Assembly: GCA_009746045.1 (NCBI GenBank) | Contig: RPFO01000448.1 | Coordinates: forward strand, 1,280,547 to 1,344,546 | DNA length: 64,000 bases | Reading direction: 5' to 3' | From: Mesostigma viride | Taxonomy: Eukaryota; Streptophyta; Mesostigmatophyceae; Mesostigmatales; Mesostigmataceae | Part shown: piece by piece, positions 11,093 through 22,198 of the stretch | Numbering within the stretch: position 1 is the first letter of the stretch | Layout of the letters: every line of letters begins with the position of its first letter | Program-made: the position numbers and the translations under genes | Notes under the pieces: model-generated | Seen by the model: the letters and a program-made list of their open reading frames with translations, nothing else | Databases searched by the model: none | What the model was told of the DNA's origin: nothing

Positions 11093-14000
11093 TCACTTCT
11101 TGGCCAGGTAGGCAAGGATGGCATCCTGCGTGAGCTGCGCCAGCGTGGTGTTGCGCTCCTCCGCCGCAGCGACCAGCTTGTCGAACACCTCCTTGTCGAT
11201 CGCCACACGCGGGCGGTTGATGTACGCGGCGCTGCTGGCAACCGCGGGCACCGCCACAGCCGGCGCGGCGGCGGCGGCGGCTGGGGCAGCGGCTGGGGGC
11301 GCAGCAGCGAAGGCACGCAGGGCGTCGAAGCCGACACGAGTGACAAAGTCGCCGAGCGTCTGCCAGGCAACAGAAACGGTGCAAGGCCACGCGGTATACC
11401 CACACGGAAAAAAACAAGTAAAATCAAGGAGAAAACATTAGCAAAATCTCCCTCTCCCCTCAGTCCCAAAAGAGAAAGCAAAATACAGACATGGGACGTG
11501 TATCCATGGTACCCACCATGCATATTCCAGAGCCCCATAGGAACCAACCACGATACCAAGCAGCACACTCGCGTGCTGCAGGACTGCCTGTGGTCACAAC
11601 CCCAAGGAAGATCACCGAGAAAAGCAGGTCATCAGCGCTCACCTCCTTGGCGTTCAGGCGCTGCTGCTTGAACTGCGTGAGCAGCGGCCGCAGGGTGGCC
11701 TCCAGGTCGTCGATCTTGACCTTCTCCAGGTACAGCTCGGCGAGCCGCGTGTGGTTGGCGGTGCCGCCCAGCCAGATCTGGTAGCTGTTGGGGCCATCGC
11801 CGACGAAGCCCAGCTCGGCCATGTAGGGGCGCGCGCACCCGTTGGGGCATCCCGTCATGCGCACGACAAACGTCTCGTCCGAGGGGAGGCCCACCTGCAG
11901 GATGACGCAAGCGCCCATGGGCGAGGAAAGCCGCCCACGAGAAAACGTATAAAAAGACACGTTACCAGAAAAGGAAACACACAATGGCAGCGCAAGAGGA
12001 CAGCGGGCAAACCATGCACACCGATGAGATGAAGACTAAAACAGTCTTAGCAAGGCATGTAAGGCATTCAGGTTTTTAGGCAATCTTTTCCAAACAGAGC
12101 TAGCTAGACACGGACGGCCGCGGCCTAGTATTACCGGGTCGTTGTTGATGGGACCGCAAAAGGAAAATCAGTAAATAAGTCACAATCTACTTTCCGCACC
12201 TCATTGCAGACGGCGCGGATGCGCTTGTTGAAGTCCGGCAGCGCGCGCTCGGCCTCGCCGATGGCCAGGCCGCAGAGCGGGAACGCGGGGCACGCCATGC
12301 TGTTGAGCGTGATGGTGTCGATCTGGTCAATCGTCTTCATGCCGCCGGCCTGGGCAGGTGGGGACAAGGGTGGGAAGCGAGCCAACAATGGCAGGATGTA
12401 AGCACATAGCCACATGCAACAAATCTCCTAATTAAAAAATTGCCAGAACGTAAAGACATCACAGCAACGCACACAGGCCACGGACACCGCCACACAACAC
12501 GGATTGCGAGGGCGAAGGAGGAAAGGCTGGGGACATCATGGAATCAGAGGTTCCGCCAGACACACAGCGCAAAACATGCTGCAGAACCGGCATACACATG
12601 GCATGCCCCAAAGCAACCTTGTCACAACAGTGGCCTTTTCTGCATGCCTCTGCCCTCCCCCCCCTCCCCTTCCCCCTTTTTCCCATATTTCCCCCTACCC
12701 TTGAACCGCTCAGGCATCCACACCTACTTCCCTGCAGCACCTGCATGAAGCCCCTCGGACGTTAAGCACCTTGAACGTATTACTCACGCTCATCTAATGG
12801 CCAGCGACACCCACCCAGAGCACACCGCTCACCACCAAGAAGGCGACCCCAAGTACCCCACCTCCTCACACCGAATGCACTTCGAGCTCCCATGCGTCCT
12901 CTCCCCAATCACCATAAGCGTCTTCTACCCATCAGCTTCCTCACATCACCACCACCACCTCACCAATTGCCCACCCACCCACTTCAGCACCCTCATCTCT
13001 CCCTCCCCCCGGACGCACCCATCCCTCTCCCCCCTCCACCCCCCTTCCCCTTACCTTGAGCGTGTTCTCGATGTCGGTGCGCCACGCGGGGAAGATGTCG
13101 CAGAGCACCATGTCCTGGTTGGCGGTGAGGATGACCGGCAGCTCGTAGCGGTCCAGCACCGCACGCACCGCCTTCTTGAACTCGCCCTTGATGCGCCCGT
13201 TCTCCACGCTGATGCCGTATGAGTAGCGGCCGTCCCCCTGGTCACCATCGCAGCCATGAGGTGTGCGCGCCATAAGATGTGGGTGAGTGAGAGGGAGGGA
13301 GGGAGGGAGGGAGGGAGGGAGGGAGGGAGGGAGGGAGGGAGGGAGGGAGGGAGGGAGGGAGGGAGGGAGGGAGGGAGGGAGGGAGGGAGGGAGGGAGGGA
13401 GGGAGGGAGGGAGGGAGGGAGGGAGGGAGGGAGGGAGGGGAGGGAGGGAGGGAGGGAGGAGGGAGGGAGGGAGGGAGGGAGGGAGGGAGGGAGGAGGGAG
13501 GGAGGGAGGGAGGCAGGGAGGGAGGGAGGGAGGGAGGGAGGGAGGGAGGGAGGGAGGGAGGGAGGGGGAGAGAGAGAGAGAGAGGGAGGGAGAGAAAGTT
13601 TATTGGGGGGGGGGGGGGGGGACATGATGGCGGAGGTGGGCGGGTGGTGGGAAGTGGGTGGGATAGGGGTTGCTGGGGAGGGAGCAATGCAAGGGAGATT
13701 AGATATCCACAGGGCAGACCCAGCAACTCTTCTGCATGAAACCTTGTCCGCGAGAGAAACATGCGACAAGGAAGAGGAGGCCCAACGGACGGGAAGTGGC
13801 TGGGAATAAGCCACATGCGAGGTCAGAAGATGGGAAAAGGGTGCTCAAGAAACGAAGGGCGTGGGACAAATGCACGGCACCACATGAGTCACATGGGTAT
13901 ATCCAGTACAAACTACATGCTGCGTCATACACAAGCTACCATTCCTGGTCGACACCGCACAAGCTGACCTGCCCCATCATGCTAAGAGACAACTAGTGGA

Positions 14001-15738
14001 CCTATTCCCTGCTCCATACCGCAGAAAACTGCCCCAGGGTGCGCACAGTACCTGCTCCATCCAGCCCAGGTACAGCGGTGTCTCCCACGGTGGCAGCTCC
14101 TTGAAGGGCAGGATCTTCTTGCCGTAGTAGGACTCGACGACGCTGCGGAACTGTGGGCCCACCGGGGCGGATGACAGCACAAGAGAGGGGAGCACGGCAA
14201 GCGAGAGGCGCGGGGCAGACGCATCACTAGCAAGGCAGCTGTGTAAGAACCGAGCGTATGCCGCAATGCTTCATACTGGCCAGCAGCACCGCAGCCCTGT
14301 GGCAACAGCCATGCAAGGCACTGCAGCCAGGATAAAGAAAGAAAGACCACACCCCTGCCCGGGTGCCCACCAAGGCGAAACCCACGGCCGTAACACGCGT
14401 TCCCCGCGAGAGAACAACCATAACACACGTTCCACGCCCTCTCCAACGCAACATCATGTAACAATAGTGTGTGACCAGGCTGTAACAACAGTGCGACCAG
14501 GGTGCCAGTATTCTAGACACACGCATGCGGGGGCCCACCTTGTCGATCCCCCAGCTCTCCACCAGGTACTTCATGCGCGAGTACTTGCGGTCATCACGGC
14601 GGCCATAGTCGCGCTGCGTGGCCACAATCGCCTTGAGCAGGTACAGGATGTCGTCCTTGTCCACGTAGCCCAGGGGGGTAGCCAGGCGGGGGAAGGTCTC
14701 GTTGTTGCGGTGCGTGCGGCCCATGCCGCCGCCAACGTAAACGTCAAAGCCCTGCAGCTGGCCGCGCTCGTTGCACAGGACAACGATCGCCACGTCGTTG
14801 GTCAGGGCGTCGACCGAGTTGTCCCCAGGGACCGTGACAGCCATCTTGAACTTGCGTGGCAGGTACTGCTCACCATAGATCGGCTCCAGGCCCTCCTTGT
14901 TGCTCCCGTTGATGTTCTCCATGCGCGCGATGGTCACGTCGGGCGACTCCTTGTGGACGCTGCTCATGAACTTGGCGCCGTCCAGCCAGATGTCGTAGTA
15001 GGCGCCTGCCTGGGGAGCGAACAGGTCCGCGATTTTGTCCGCCAGCTGCGCCGCGTACAGGTATTCGGCGCGGTTGGAGTAGGGCGCCGACGGCGCCATG
15101 ACGTTGCGGTTCACGTCGCCGCAGGCAGACAGGGTGGAGCCCATGGCGGAGATGATGTTCTGGAAAACCACCTTAATGTCCTTCTTCAGGATGCCGTGCA
15201 GCTGGAATGCCTGCCGGGTAGTCAGGCGCATGGTACCGTTTCCGTATTTATCTGAGAGATCATCCATAGTCCTGTATAGCAAGTTCGACACTTTTCCTGC
15301 AGGCTGCCTGGTACGAAGCATGAACTGATAAGCCTTCTCTTGTCCTGGCTGCCGCTTCTCGCGGTCATCCTGCATATAGGTCCCATGAAATTTGCAGATC
15401 TGCGTAGCCGCCTCAGAGACGTAAGTGAGGTCATTCTTCAACTCGTCCATCAACGGCTGGCGAAGGTAGTTGCTCTCAGCTTTATAGCCCTCAACCTTGG
15501 ACAATTTGGAGAACTCTGGCTTTGCCGGGCGGTCAAGGCCAGCGGGCTTCACAGGTGGATTTGCGATGCAGGTCGTCACCGCGGGAGAAACACGACCAGC
15601 AGCCGGGGCGGCAGCCCTGCTCGTGCGTGCAACGGCAGGAAGCCCCCGAAACTCGGATCCCTGGGAGGACAAGTTGCGCGCAACCACGCCATTGGCGCTG
15701 CTGCCCAAAACGGGCGCCGCCTGAAAAATAGCCTGCAT
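11093..15738 (-). CDS. SIR: Ferredoxin-sulfite reductase, plastid, six exons
   Basis: This enzyme reduces sulfite to sulfide with ferredoxin electrons in plastid sulfate assimilation. Exons (minus strand): 15738-14539, 14150-14052, 13237-13055, 12349-12200, 11894-11643 and 11359-11093. All introns are GT-AG and phase 0, giving 716 residues. Residues 1 to about 60 are Ala/Ser/Arg-rich, as in a transit peptide. The body holds [12 protein letters not shown] (171-182), [11 protein letters not shown] (206-216), [11 protein letters not shown] (Cys514, Cys520) and [11 protein letters not shown] (Cys560, Cys564), the four ligands of the 4Fe-4S/siroheme centre. The M at 15738 is preferred because the peptide then begins like a plastid leader; an ATG or alternative start at 15780 is in frame. 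The family domain ends near 645; an Ala/Pro linker and a 40-residue helical tail follow. Plant enzymes are about 640 residues long. Confidence 0.93.
13282..13590. repeat. (GGGA)n microsatellite in sulfite reductase intron 2
   Basis: About 300 bp of GGGA units with a few single-base interruptions (near 13440, 13460, 13493 and 13513), followed by a short GA run. It lies in the intron between exons 2 and 3. On the transcript it is a pyrimidine TCCC tract ending close to the acceptor at 13238. Long open frames across it in both strands are artefacts. Confidence 0.95.
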
Positions 15739-17917
15739 TGTGCAGAGCAAGACGCCTTCCGACAAAACGCAACAATCCACGGACTATCGCAGTCGAGTTG
15801 TTGGGGATGGCCGAGTCGCCGAGGCAACGTCGTCAAGCGCGCTTGTTTTTGCAACGTCACGGCGCCAACCACCGTCGTTCAAGGTAAGACGGTCAGGCGT
15901 TCCCGGACGCTGACCCGGCCGAGCGGCTTGATGGTCGTTTGAGCCAGGGACAGAGGGGATCATTCGATTGGCGGAGGGGGTACCAATTAAACACTTCCAG
16001 GTACGACCGCTGTACACGGTCTTACTGTACGCAAGCTACGACCACCGTCTGTGCCGTACGCCCGTACCCCGACTGTAGGCTGTCAGAAGTTAGGACCTCC
16101 GCCTCCTGCGATGGCGCCTGAATTTTCACCGGGCGGGCTTTCGGAATTCTGTCCGAATTGCCGATGCCCGATGCGCGGAACTCGAAAGCCCGAAGGCCTG
16201 GATTGCGTGACTTCGTCATGAACACTGGAGTGCTGGTATATATGGCCGTGGGCACGCGGAAGCAGGCAGGTCCGCGCTCGGCAGGTACTGGCGGCACGTG
16301 GCAACCATCAGCAAAACTTTCATACAGCGCAAAACTTTCAATGGCTAGAATGGGACGACGACATACCACTTCGACTGTCACCTGTGTTTTCGTGGTTTCG
16401 GCATGTGCCCATACGCATGGCCAAGTTCTCGCAAGACTTCATCTTCTGTACCGTATACTGTCAGAATTGTCAGTATTCCCGGCCCATTCGCCTGAAATCC
16501 TTAATTGTACGTCAACGTAACATGTCATCAGCCCTCGTCTACGCTTTGACCTGTGGGGCGTGAAAACCCAGGAGACCCCCCCAGGTCAAACACATACACA
16601 GTGCTTGCACGCACGCGCGTGCTTGCATAGTTCGTGTTCATGGTGCACCATTTTTATGAAACGAAACATCGTTTTTTCCTTTGGCGAATAAGGGTGCCCA
16701 GCGGGAGGGCTGGTAATTTTTTCCCCAAAAATTCAGTAAGTGGAAAGTTGCTAACGTGTTGGTGTGGAGTGCCCCGTAGAATACTGTAATTGCTCGACGC
16801 TACCGATCTTCATGTTTAATCGAGCCGAGCGCTACTTCCAGTCCGCTTCATTCGCCCAGATTTTCGAAGGCACGGATTAGCAAATGCCACGGTGCCAAGG
16901 GATTCTGCACTGCAGTTGGTTGAGTTGAGTTGAGTTGAGTTGAGTTTATTCCCGCGCCGGTGAACCGACAGGGTTATTAATAGTGGATCCAATGGCTGGT
17001 CCTGCCTTATGGGGTGGCAAACAAGGTGAGCTCTCACTGCAGTTGGATGGCCACGAACGGCATGAAGTTTGCTTGCTAGGGAACATCGTTTACTTGAAGG
17101 GGGGTGGGGCACATGTTCCTATGTTCCTATGTTCCTAACTGAAAAATCTACGGTCTATGCGTATGGCCAACACATCCCCCCCCCCCCCCCCCCTTCCAAA
17201 TTTGTTTTATCATAGGAATTATAATCTAGAACACCTTTCCATTACCTCCGTCACTGGCAGTCGGCTGAGAAGCCCACTGTTTACTGGCGGTTGAGTACCT
17301 CCTTATGGACCACCAAAAAAGTGGACCCTTCCCCAAGCCTCCACCCCCGCCGGCTTTGCGGATTAGAAGCTCACGTTGCATGTAATGCGCAGTTTCTTTG
17401 GGTACTAGCTGCTGCGCCATCATGATCTTGTCATGCCATGCCAGTGAATATTCATACGCGCTGCGCTGTTGTACGCGGCCCAGACCTGTGTATAATGTAT
17501 AATACGCGACACCTGTATAATGTATTATTTGCTGTTCGTACGCTAACTCTTGAAAACCCCTTCTCAGGCATGGTTTCGAGGGTTCTTCAACATTCTGAGC
17601 AACCAAGCATGGTCTGCTGGTGTTTTTGCCATACCTTTTCAGCCTATACATGACATATATAGCATGACATTAGCATTGCTATCACTACCAAGAAATACAG
17701 GCATACGCTGGCCTGCGCTGGTCAGAAAATACGCTGGCCTGCGCTGGTTGTCTCCTTGATAGTTTCTAACGGTCTAACTTGATAGTTTCTCTTCAAAATC
17801 GAGACAACAACTAAGAAATCAATACCACTGTATCAATTCACAACTCACTGGAAAGGATAATAAATATGTAGAATTCGAGATATGCATGCACTATACATTG
17901 AAGCTGCAGGGAACCGT
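15739..17917. other. Upstream region of sulfite reductase and spacer
   Basis: The part near 15739-16400 should hold the 5' UTR and promoter of the minus-strand sulfite reductase; no TATA-like element is distinct. A (TTGAG)n run at about 16918-16946 resembles a LINE tail. A poly-C run lies near 17178-17193. A minus frame at 17226-17651 (141 codons) has no motif I recognise. Near 17700-17760 lie two partial copies of the string GCTGGCCTGCGCTGGT, belonging to the dispersed repeat family at 17918. Confidence 0.5.
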
Positions 17918-18254
17918 CTTCCAAAGATAGTAAATCTAGTCCTCTAGGTATTTCCTCGTAAATGGTGGGAGAGCGATCGCAGCAATGGTGCTCACCACTA
18001 GACACTCCCGGCCAGTTAGGCTCGAAACACACGCCCTGATCAAGCATGCTGTTTCCGGCCCCACCGTCTAGGTCATCTAGTCGCTCCACACGTAAGCCAG
18101 CCATAATTTCAATGCACAAGGATACACATTTCCATCACCATTCATCTTCATCATCCTGAACGACTCGAAAACGCGGAAAAGATAACGGCAGGCTCGAGCT
18201 ACCATGGTCCGGATTCTCCCGATTTCTGGCCTGCGCTGGTTGTCTCTTTGATAG
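17918..18254 (+). repeat. Dispersed repeat: 3' end of a Penelope-like element
   Basis: About 330 bp here recur in inverted orientation at about 29755-30070, directly downstream of the reverse transcriptase remnant at 30323-30826. Shared strings include GGCTCGAGCTACCATGGTCC and GCGCTGGTTGTCTC. Its last about 50 bases (ending TTTGATAG) are also found alone near 10036, 17740 and 37722. This is the pattern expected of 5'-truncated retroelement copies that share a 3' end. Confidence 0.7.
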
Positions 18255-18733
18255 TAAATCTAGTGCTTGGCCTACTGCCAAGCTGCCAATTAAATATAGA
18301 AGTTAAAAGAATTAATTAATTAGTTAGTCAAACTACCCGACAGGTCGGGTAGTTTACGGACTATGGGTTAAACTCGTGCTCCCGTTGGGGAGTCACGGAG
18401 CACCGGAGTGCATGCTTTTAATCCTTGTATGTGCACAACAGGAAGAAAGGGCGGAGACCCCCTTTCTCCTTCATGCCAGAGGCATGTCACAGCAGCAATC
18501 GGACACGATAGATGATCCGGCAAGTTATATTATGTGGATGCAATAAGACCCATGTGAGCATATCACAACAAGGAGCGTGGGAAAGTGATAAGAACCATGG
18601 TGCCAGTGTTCGCACATCACTGCAGGTGCTTCTTGGCGTCACTAGTCGCCTTCCTCTTCCTGGTATTGTGATCCTTCTCTGCCTAGGCTCAATCAGCAGC
18701 CAGTAACGGAGTGCCGGCGGTGGCTTCTTTCAA
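18255..18733 (+). mobile_element. LINE tail and 3' fragment repeated at 6888-7090
   Basis: An (AATT)n stretch near 18310-18325 and a short palindrome (ACTACCCGACAGGTCGGGTAGT, about 18333-18354) precede a block that matches 6890-7090, sharing CACGGAGCACCG and GACCCCCTTTCTCCTTCATG. No coding potential is recognised. Confidence 0.6.
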
Positions 18734-18991
18734 TTAGGGCACACTTTTAATTGCGTCCTTCCCATACGAGCCGCCCAGGATATGGCACCTTCCTCGGGTA
18801 GAAGAACCACTGAACTTTGCCTGGCAGAGTGAGCACTCCATGTAGTAGTTATTTGTCTGCAGCCCATTCTTGAGCAAGTGCTTTGCTAACGTATCTTTGC
18901 TAATGTATGTCCAGACAATTTCGGATGCGGCCTCTTCTTCATCCGGGGCCCCGCACATCGTCATCCTGATCCATTGCATTTGACTCCTCAC
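18734..18991 (-). pseudogene. hAT-type BED-like zinc-finger fragment
   Basis: The frame encodes KHLLKNG, then MECSLCQAKF-SGSSTR-GRCHILGG and a C-terminal KDAI. Spacing Cys-x2-Cys, an F-x-G-S-x-x-R block and a following His match the BED-like DNA-binding finger at the N-terminus of many hAT transposases. Only this finger is visible; no hAT dimerisation domain was found nearby. The first in-frame ATG is a few codons inside the left-most position. It is most likely a relic or the DNA-binding exon of a broken element. Confidence 0.5.
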
Positions 18992-19424
18992 TCGTGTCAG
19001 CCATGCCTGGACGTCGATATGCTACGATATGATATGCCACGATATAGGTGCCAGACGACCACTGACGTTGCTGGCAGACAATGAAACCTTGTCACCTGTT
19101 CAACTTGTCTTTTTTAAGAGTCGAGTCTTCAGCCTTCCCGCCTTCACATTGTCTCACAAGTCACAATGTCCTGATCGACAATGAACGCGCTATATACTTA
19201 GTGCATTATACACTACTACAGATTTAGCCAATTCGGAATGCAATATACGAGAATGCTCATAACTTTTGATTCAGGTCATGAAATTACACCGGGTTGGTTG
19301 CAATAGAATCGTTTCCTCAAGACTGAACACGTTGACATCATTTCCGGCAGCCATCGCCCCAGATTTTGCAAGCTATCACAAAACTCGGCTCAGGCGGAGT
19401 TCGTCTTTTCCGGATCCGAGCTAT

Positions 19425-19920
19425 GGCGGAATCACAGCCGCCAGCCTCCCATCCTCACGCAGATGGGGAGGAAACCGCGCCCACCACCATTTCGCAGCTG
19501 CTCGCAGATGCAGGAACCTTAGCTACGCAGCCACCGGCTGACGAGGCGGCCATTTAACGCCCCCTCCAAGCGCGGCATTGCACCGGACCAGCGGACCAGA
19601 TGGACAGCCAGATCCCGTCCGCCATCGGCTGCATTTTCCAACGAGGTAATCCGTGAGGAAGCCCCCCTGGACGACGCTATCGACGATGCTGCCTTTAACC
19701 CAGCGTCTTTCATGCCCACGGAGGTTGTATCCCGAAGCACGAGTTCTTTTCGCTTACCGCCGAGTGCTCAGGCGCAGGCCATCCTGCGCTACATGGCCGC
19801 CCAACGCATCGAGCTCTTTGCTCCCGGCAGGCCAAGCGGCACCATTCCAGTGGAAGACATTGCCGAACTGGATGAGCCACAGCTTCGACTTAATTCTGTA
19901 TTCTTGAGTCACGCGCAGGC
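19425..19920 (+). pseudogene. LINE ORF1 fragment, left part (decayed)
   Basis: Two overlapping frames (19425-19557 and 19712 to about 19920) read as Pro/Ala-rich, low-complexity N-terminal ORF1 sequence, with AESQPPASHPHADGEE followed by a frameshift and then a more ordered segment around RYMAAQRIELFAPG. The reading is stopped at 19921 by a palindromic MITE. The sequence appears to continue at 20541. It differs from the ORF1 at 7617 and 32163, so it belongs to another LINE family. Confidence 0.45.
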
Positions 19921-20111
19921 AGTTAGGTTAATATTGTGCGGAAACCTTTTGCCACTCGGCTTCTAAGGTACAGCGTGTAATCCGCACGATACTACCAGCG
20001 ATAATAACCACTCGATCGCTGGTACACTCAAGTTCATGCCGGCATAGGTAGTATTGTGCGGAACCTTAGAAGCCGAGTGGCAAAAGGTTTCCGCACAATG
20101 TTAACCTAACT
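19921..20111. mobile_element. Palindromic foldback MITE, copy 1
   Basis: The left arm begins AGTTAGGTTAATATTGTGCG and carries CCTTTTGCCACTCGGCTTC. The right arm is its complement, ending near GTTAACCTAACT. Arms of about 50 bp pair almost perfectly. The inner region pairs less well, through the strings CACTCAAGTTCATGCCGGCA. No open frame is present. The terminal bases resemble copy 2 at 20332-20537. Confidence 0.85.
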
Positions 20112-20283
20112 AAAACCTAGCCTCTTGGGGCGAGGACGAATCACTAGGCTTGGAACACCAGATATGAATATGAATATGAGCGCTTCTATGCGCAAATGTG
20201 GATAGGAATAATATGAGCGCATGAGCGCCGATATGAATATGAATCGGGTGCCAAATCGGGACGAAATATTCCGGACTTAATCC
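20112..20283. other. Spacer between the two MITEs
   Basis: Contains a short run of GATATGAATATGAATATGAG-like repeats near 20160-20245. No gene recognised. Confidence 0.5.
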
Positions 20284-20336
20284 GCCTCCGAGTGCGGGAT
20301 TCGAACCTGCGCCCCGAAGAGGTCCAGGTCTTAGTT
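20284..20336 (-). pseudogene. tRNA-like 3' half (Leu/Ser type)
   Basis: Read on the minus strand, this holds a long variable arm (CCTC-TTCG-GGGC), a T-arm with a perfect B-box core GGTTCGAATCC, and a 3' stem strand ACTCGGA. The long variable arm points to a leucine or serine tRNA. The 5' half is missing; the sequence abuts the left end of MITE copy 2. One T-stem pair is mismatched. It is a fragment, not a functional tRNA gene. Confidence 0.5.
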
Positions 20337-20537
20337 AGGTTATAATATTGTGCGGAAACCTTTTGCCACTCGGCTTCTAAGGTTCCGCACAAAACTACCA
20401 GGGATAACCACTCGCTGATACACTCAAGTTCATGCCGGCATGAACTTGAGTGTACCAGCGAGTGGTTATCCCTGATAGTTTTGTGTGGAACCTTTGAAGC
20501 CGAGTGGCGAAAGGTTTCCGCACAATATTAACTTAAC
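20332..20537. mobile_element. Palindromic foldback MITE, copy 2, with TTA duplication
   Basis: Nearly the whole 206 bp is one inverted repeat centred near 20435 on CATGCCGGCATG. Both arms carry GCACAAAACTACCAGGGATA-type and CCACTCGGCTTC-type blocks. The element is flanked by TTA on both sides (GTC-TTA on the left, TTA-GGC on the right), the target duplication typical of PIF/Harbinger-type MITEs. No coding capacity. Confidence 0.85.
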
Positions 20538-20540
20538 TTA

Positions 20541-21392
20541 GGCCCCAAGCCTCCGGGCACTCATTGCCGCTTACCAAGACGCCGAGCACGGCCCCGGCCG
20601 CCAACACTCCTCAGTGCTTCCCCGGAAGCAGACCTGCAACAGCTCAACAAGAAAGTCGCGGACATGGCCGCCCAGCTACTAAGGTGACCTGTCAACTGCT
20701 GTGCGCCAGGACACCGCCAAGCTGCGCACCAGCATGGCTGCCGTGAGGTGAAGGCAGCCCTGGCCACCTCGCCCCAGCCGGCCGCCCAATCGCCTCCCAG
20801 CTATGCAACCATGGTGAAGCAGCTAGGCGGACATTGCTAACATGATGGCGGATGCATGCTGCACGGAGGGGGGCAGCGGCCGGCCCACAAGACCGCAGTT
20901 GAGGACGACCAACGATCACGCAGTATTGTGGTACGTTATTTCGAGGTCGCGGCCGGGTCCCCCGAGGAAACGGACCTCATGCTTGCACAACGCCTGCACC
21001 GGAACCTCATAGTGGGCCAGCTTCATTTGGGCAACGACCGTGCAGATATGTCCGCATTCGTGAGTCGGCAGCATGGATGGCAGGCCAACCTGGCCCCATC
21101 CGGGTGACCTTCACGAGTGTGGCCAGCTCGCAAGGTGGAAGTCCTGCAAGCCCGCAAGCTCCTGGGCGGGCGAGGCAAGCCCAGCATCGACGATCTACTC
21201 TCCCCAGCCTGGGCAGCTCGTCATCAAGAACGTTCGGCTTGCTGGGCAGCGAGGCAGCGGTCCAGGCCCGAGGCGCGACAAAGTTCGCACCTAGACGTCC
21301 GCCTTGTTAACGACATCCCCGTTCTTTCCATCGACGGGAAGCGCACGGACGTGCCAGCTCCTAACAAGTGGCACAAGCCACGCTCCAATTAA
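20541..21392 (+). pseudogene. LINE ORF1 fragment, right part (decayed)
   Basis: Translation in shifting frames reads as an RNA-binding ORF1. A segment with RSIVVRYFEVAAGSPEETDL and QRLHRNLIVGQLHLG is followed by LQARKLLGGRGKPSIDDLL in another frame, and by DVRLVNDIPVLSIDGKR near the end. Several frameshifts and stops show it is dead. It lies in the same direction as the ORF1-like piece at 19425-19920 and the endonuclease start at 21880, consistent with one decayed LINE. Confidence 0.5.
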
Positions 21393-21879
21393 GCCAGCCC
21401 CAGCTGCATCGTCGTCGTCAACGCACGTCCCCGGCATCAAAGGGCGCCCGGTAAGGGCACACCCCCGCGGCCTCGCGGTACAATAGGCTTTGGGCACACC
21501 CTTTATTAATATAAACAAGCCCCTTTCCATCCCCATGTCGCACTTTGCGAGCATGATCAGGATGCAAGGTCGCCAGGCACACCACGGTCAACCCTCCCGC
21601 CAATTTACCAGCCTCACTCGCCTCCTGGCCCGCCTTGAGCGGGATGAGGCTCAGTCGACACGCCATGCAGCGACCCCAGCCAGGACGGAGACTCGGACGC
21701 ATATCCGCCCTGAAAGAAAGACTCCAATGATGCGTTGAAAAGCATTCACCCCAATCGCCACCCTCCTCCCCCCCCACCGGCCCCCTCCACCCCCACCCCC
21801 ACCTCCAGCACTACCCTTAATTCTCCACCCCCGCACCTCCACCCGGCCCCACCCCCCCGCTAATATACCTACCCCGGTA

Positions 21880-22139
21880 TAGGGCAACGGCCCATTCTTG
21901 GTATTGCTAGCTTTAATGTGCTCACCCTCCCTGCAGATCCTTCTACGAGCAGTGGCACCCCAGCACGTCAACGTGTCGACGAGCTGATCGCCTTGTGTGC
22001 CGACAACAAGATCGCCGTCCTCGGGGTCCAGGAGCATCGGCGCACCGTCGACCCTCAGCAAGGGGTCAACGGGCTTATGGTCGACGACCTCCGCGCGGGC
22101 TGGCGGTTCCATTATATTCTGATCAGGCACTCCGCAAAG
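21880..22139 (+). pseudogene. LINE apurinic-like endonuclease, N-terminal fragment
   Basis: The frame reads ILGIASFNVLTL, then RVDELIALCADNKIAVLGVQ followed by EHRR. This is the start of an APE-type LINE endonuclease: the catalytic Asn in FN and the Glu in QEHR, as also seen in the minus-strand copy at 54152-54538. Homology stops near 22139, before the remaining catalytic His and Asp motifs, so the copy is truncated on the right. Confidence 0.7.
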
Positions 22140-22198
22140 GTGAAAACCATTTGCGTTCGATCAGTGCCGGGCCGCGGAAAACGCGGAAAAACGCGATC

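Noticed and set aside
10796-11671. 291-codon plus frame over the end of sulfite reductase
   Set aside because: It is antisense to verified exons and its length follows from the GC-rich codon pattern of the real gene.
13256-13814. Long Ser/Pro/Leu-rich and Gly/Arg/Glu-rich frames
   Set aside because: They translate the (GGGA)n microsatellite in a sulfite reductase intron.
17850-18254. Hammerhead ribozyme in the Penelope-like repeat
   Set aside because: Such elements often carry one, so I looked for CTGANGA followed by GAAA; only CTGATCA and CTGAACGA appear, which break the core.
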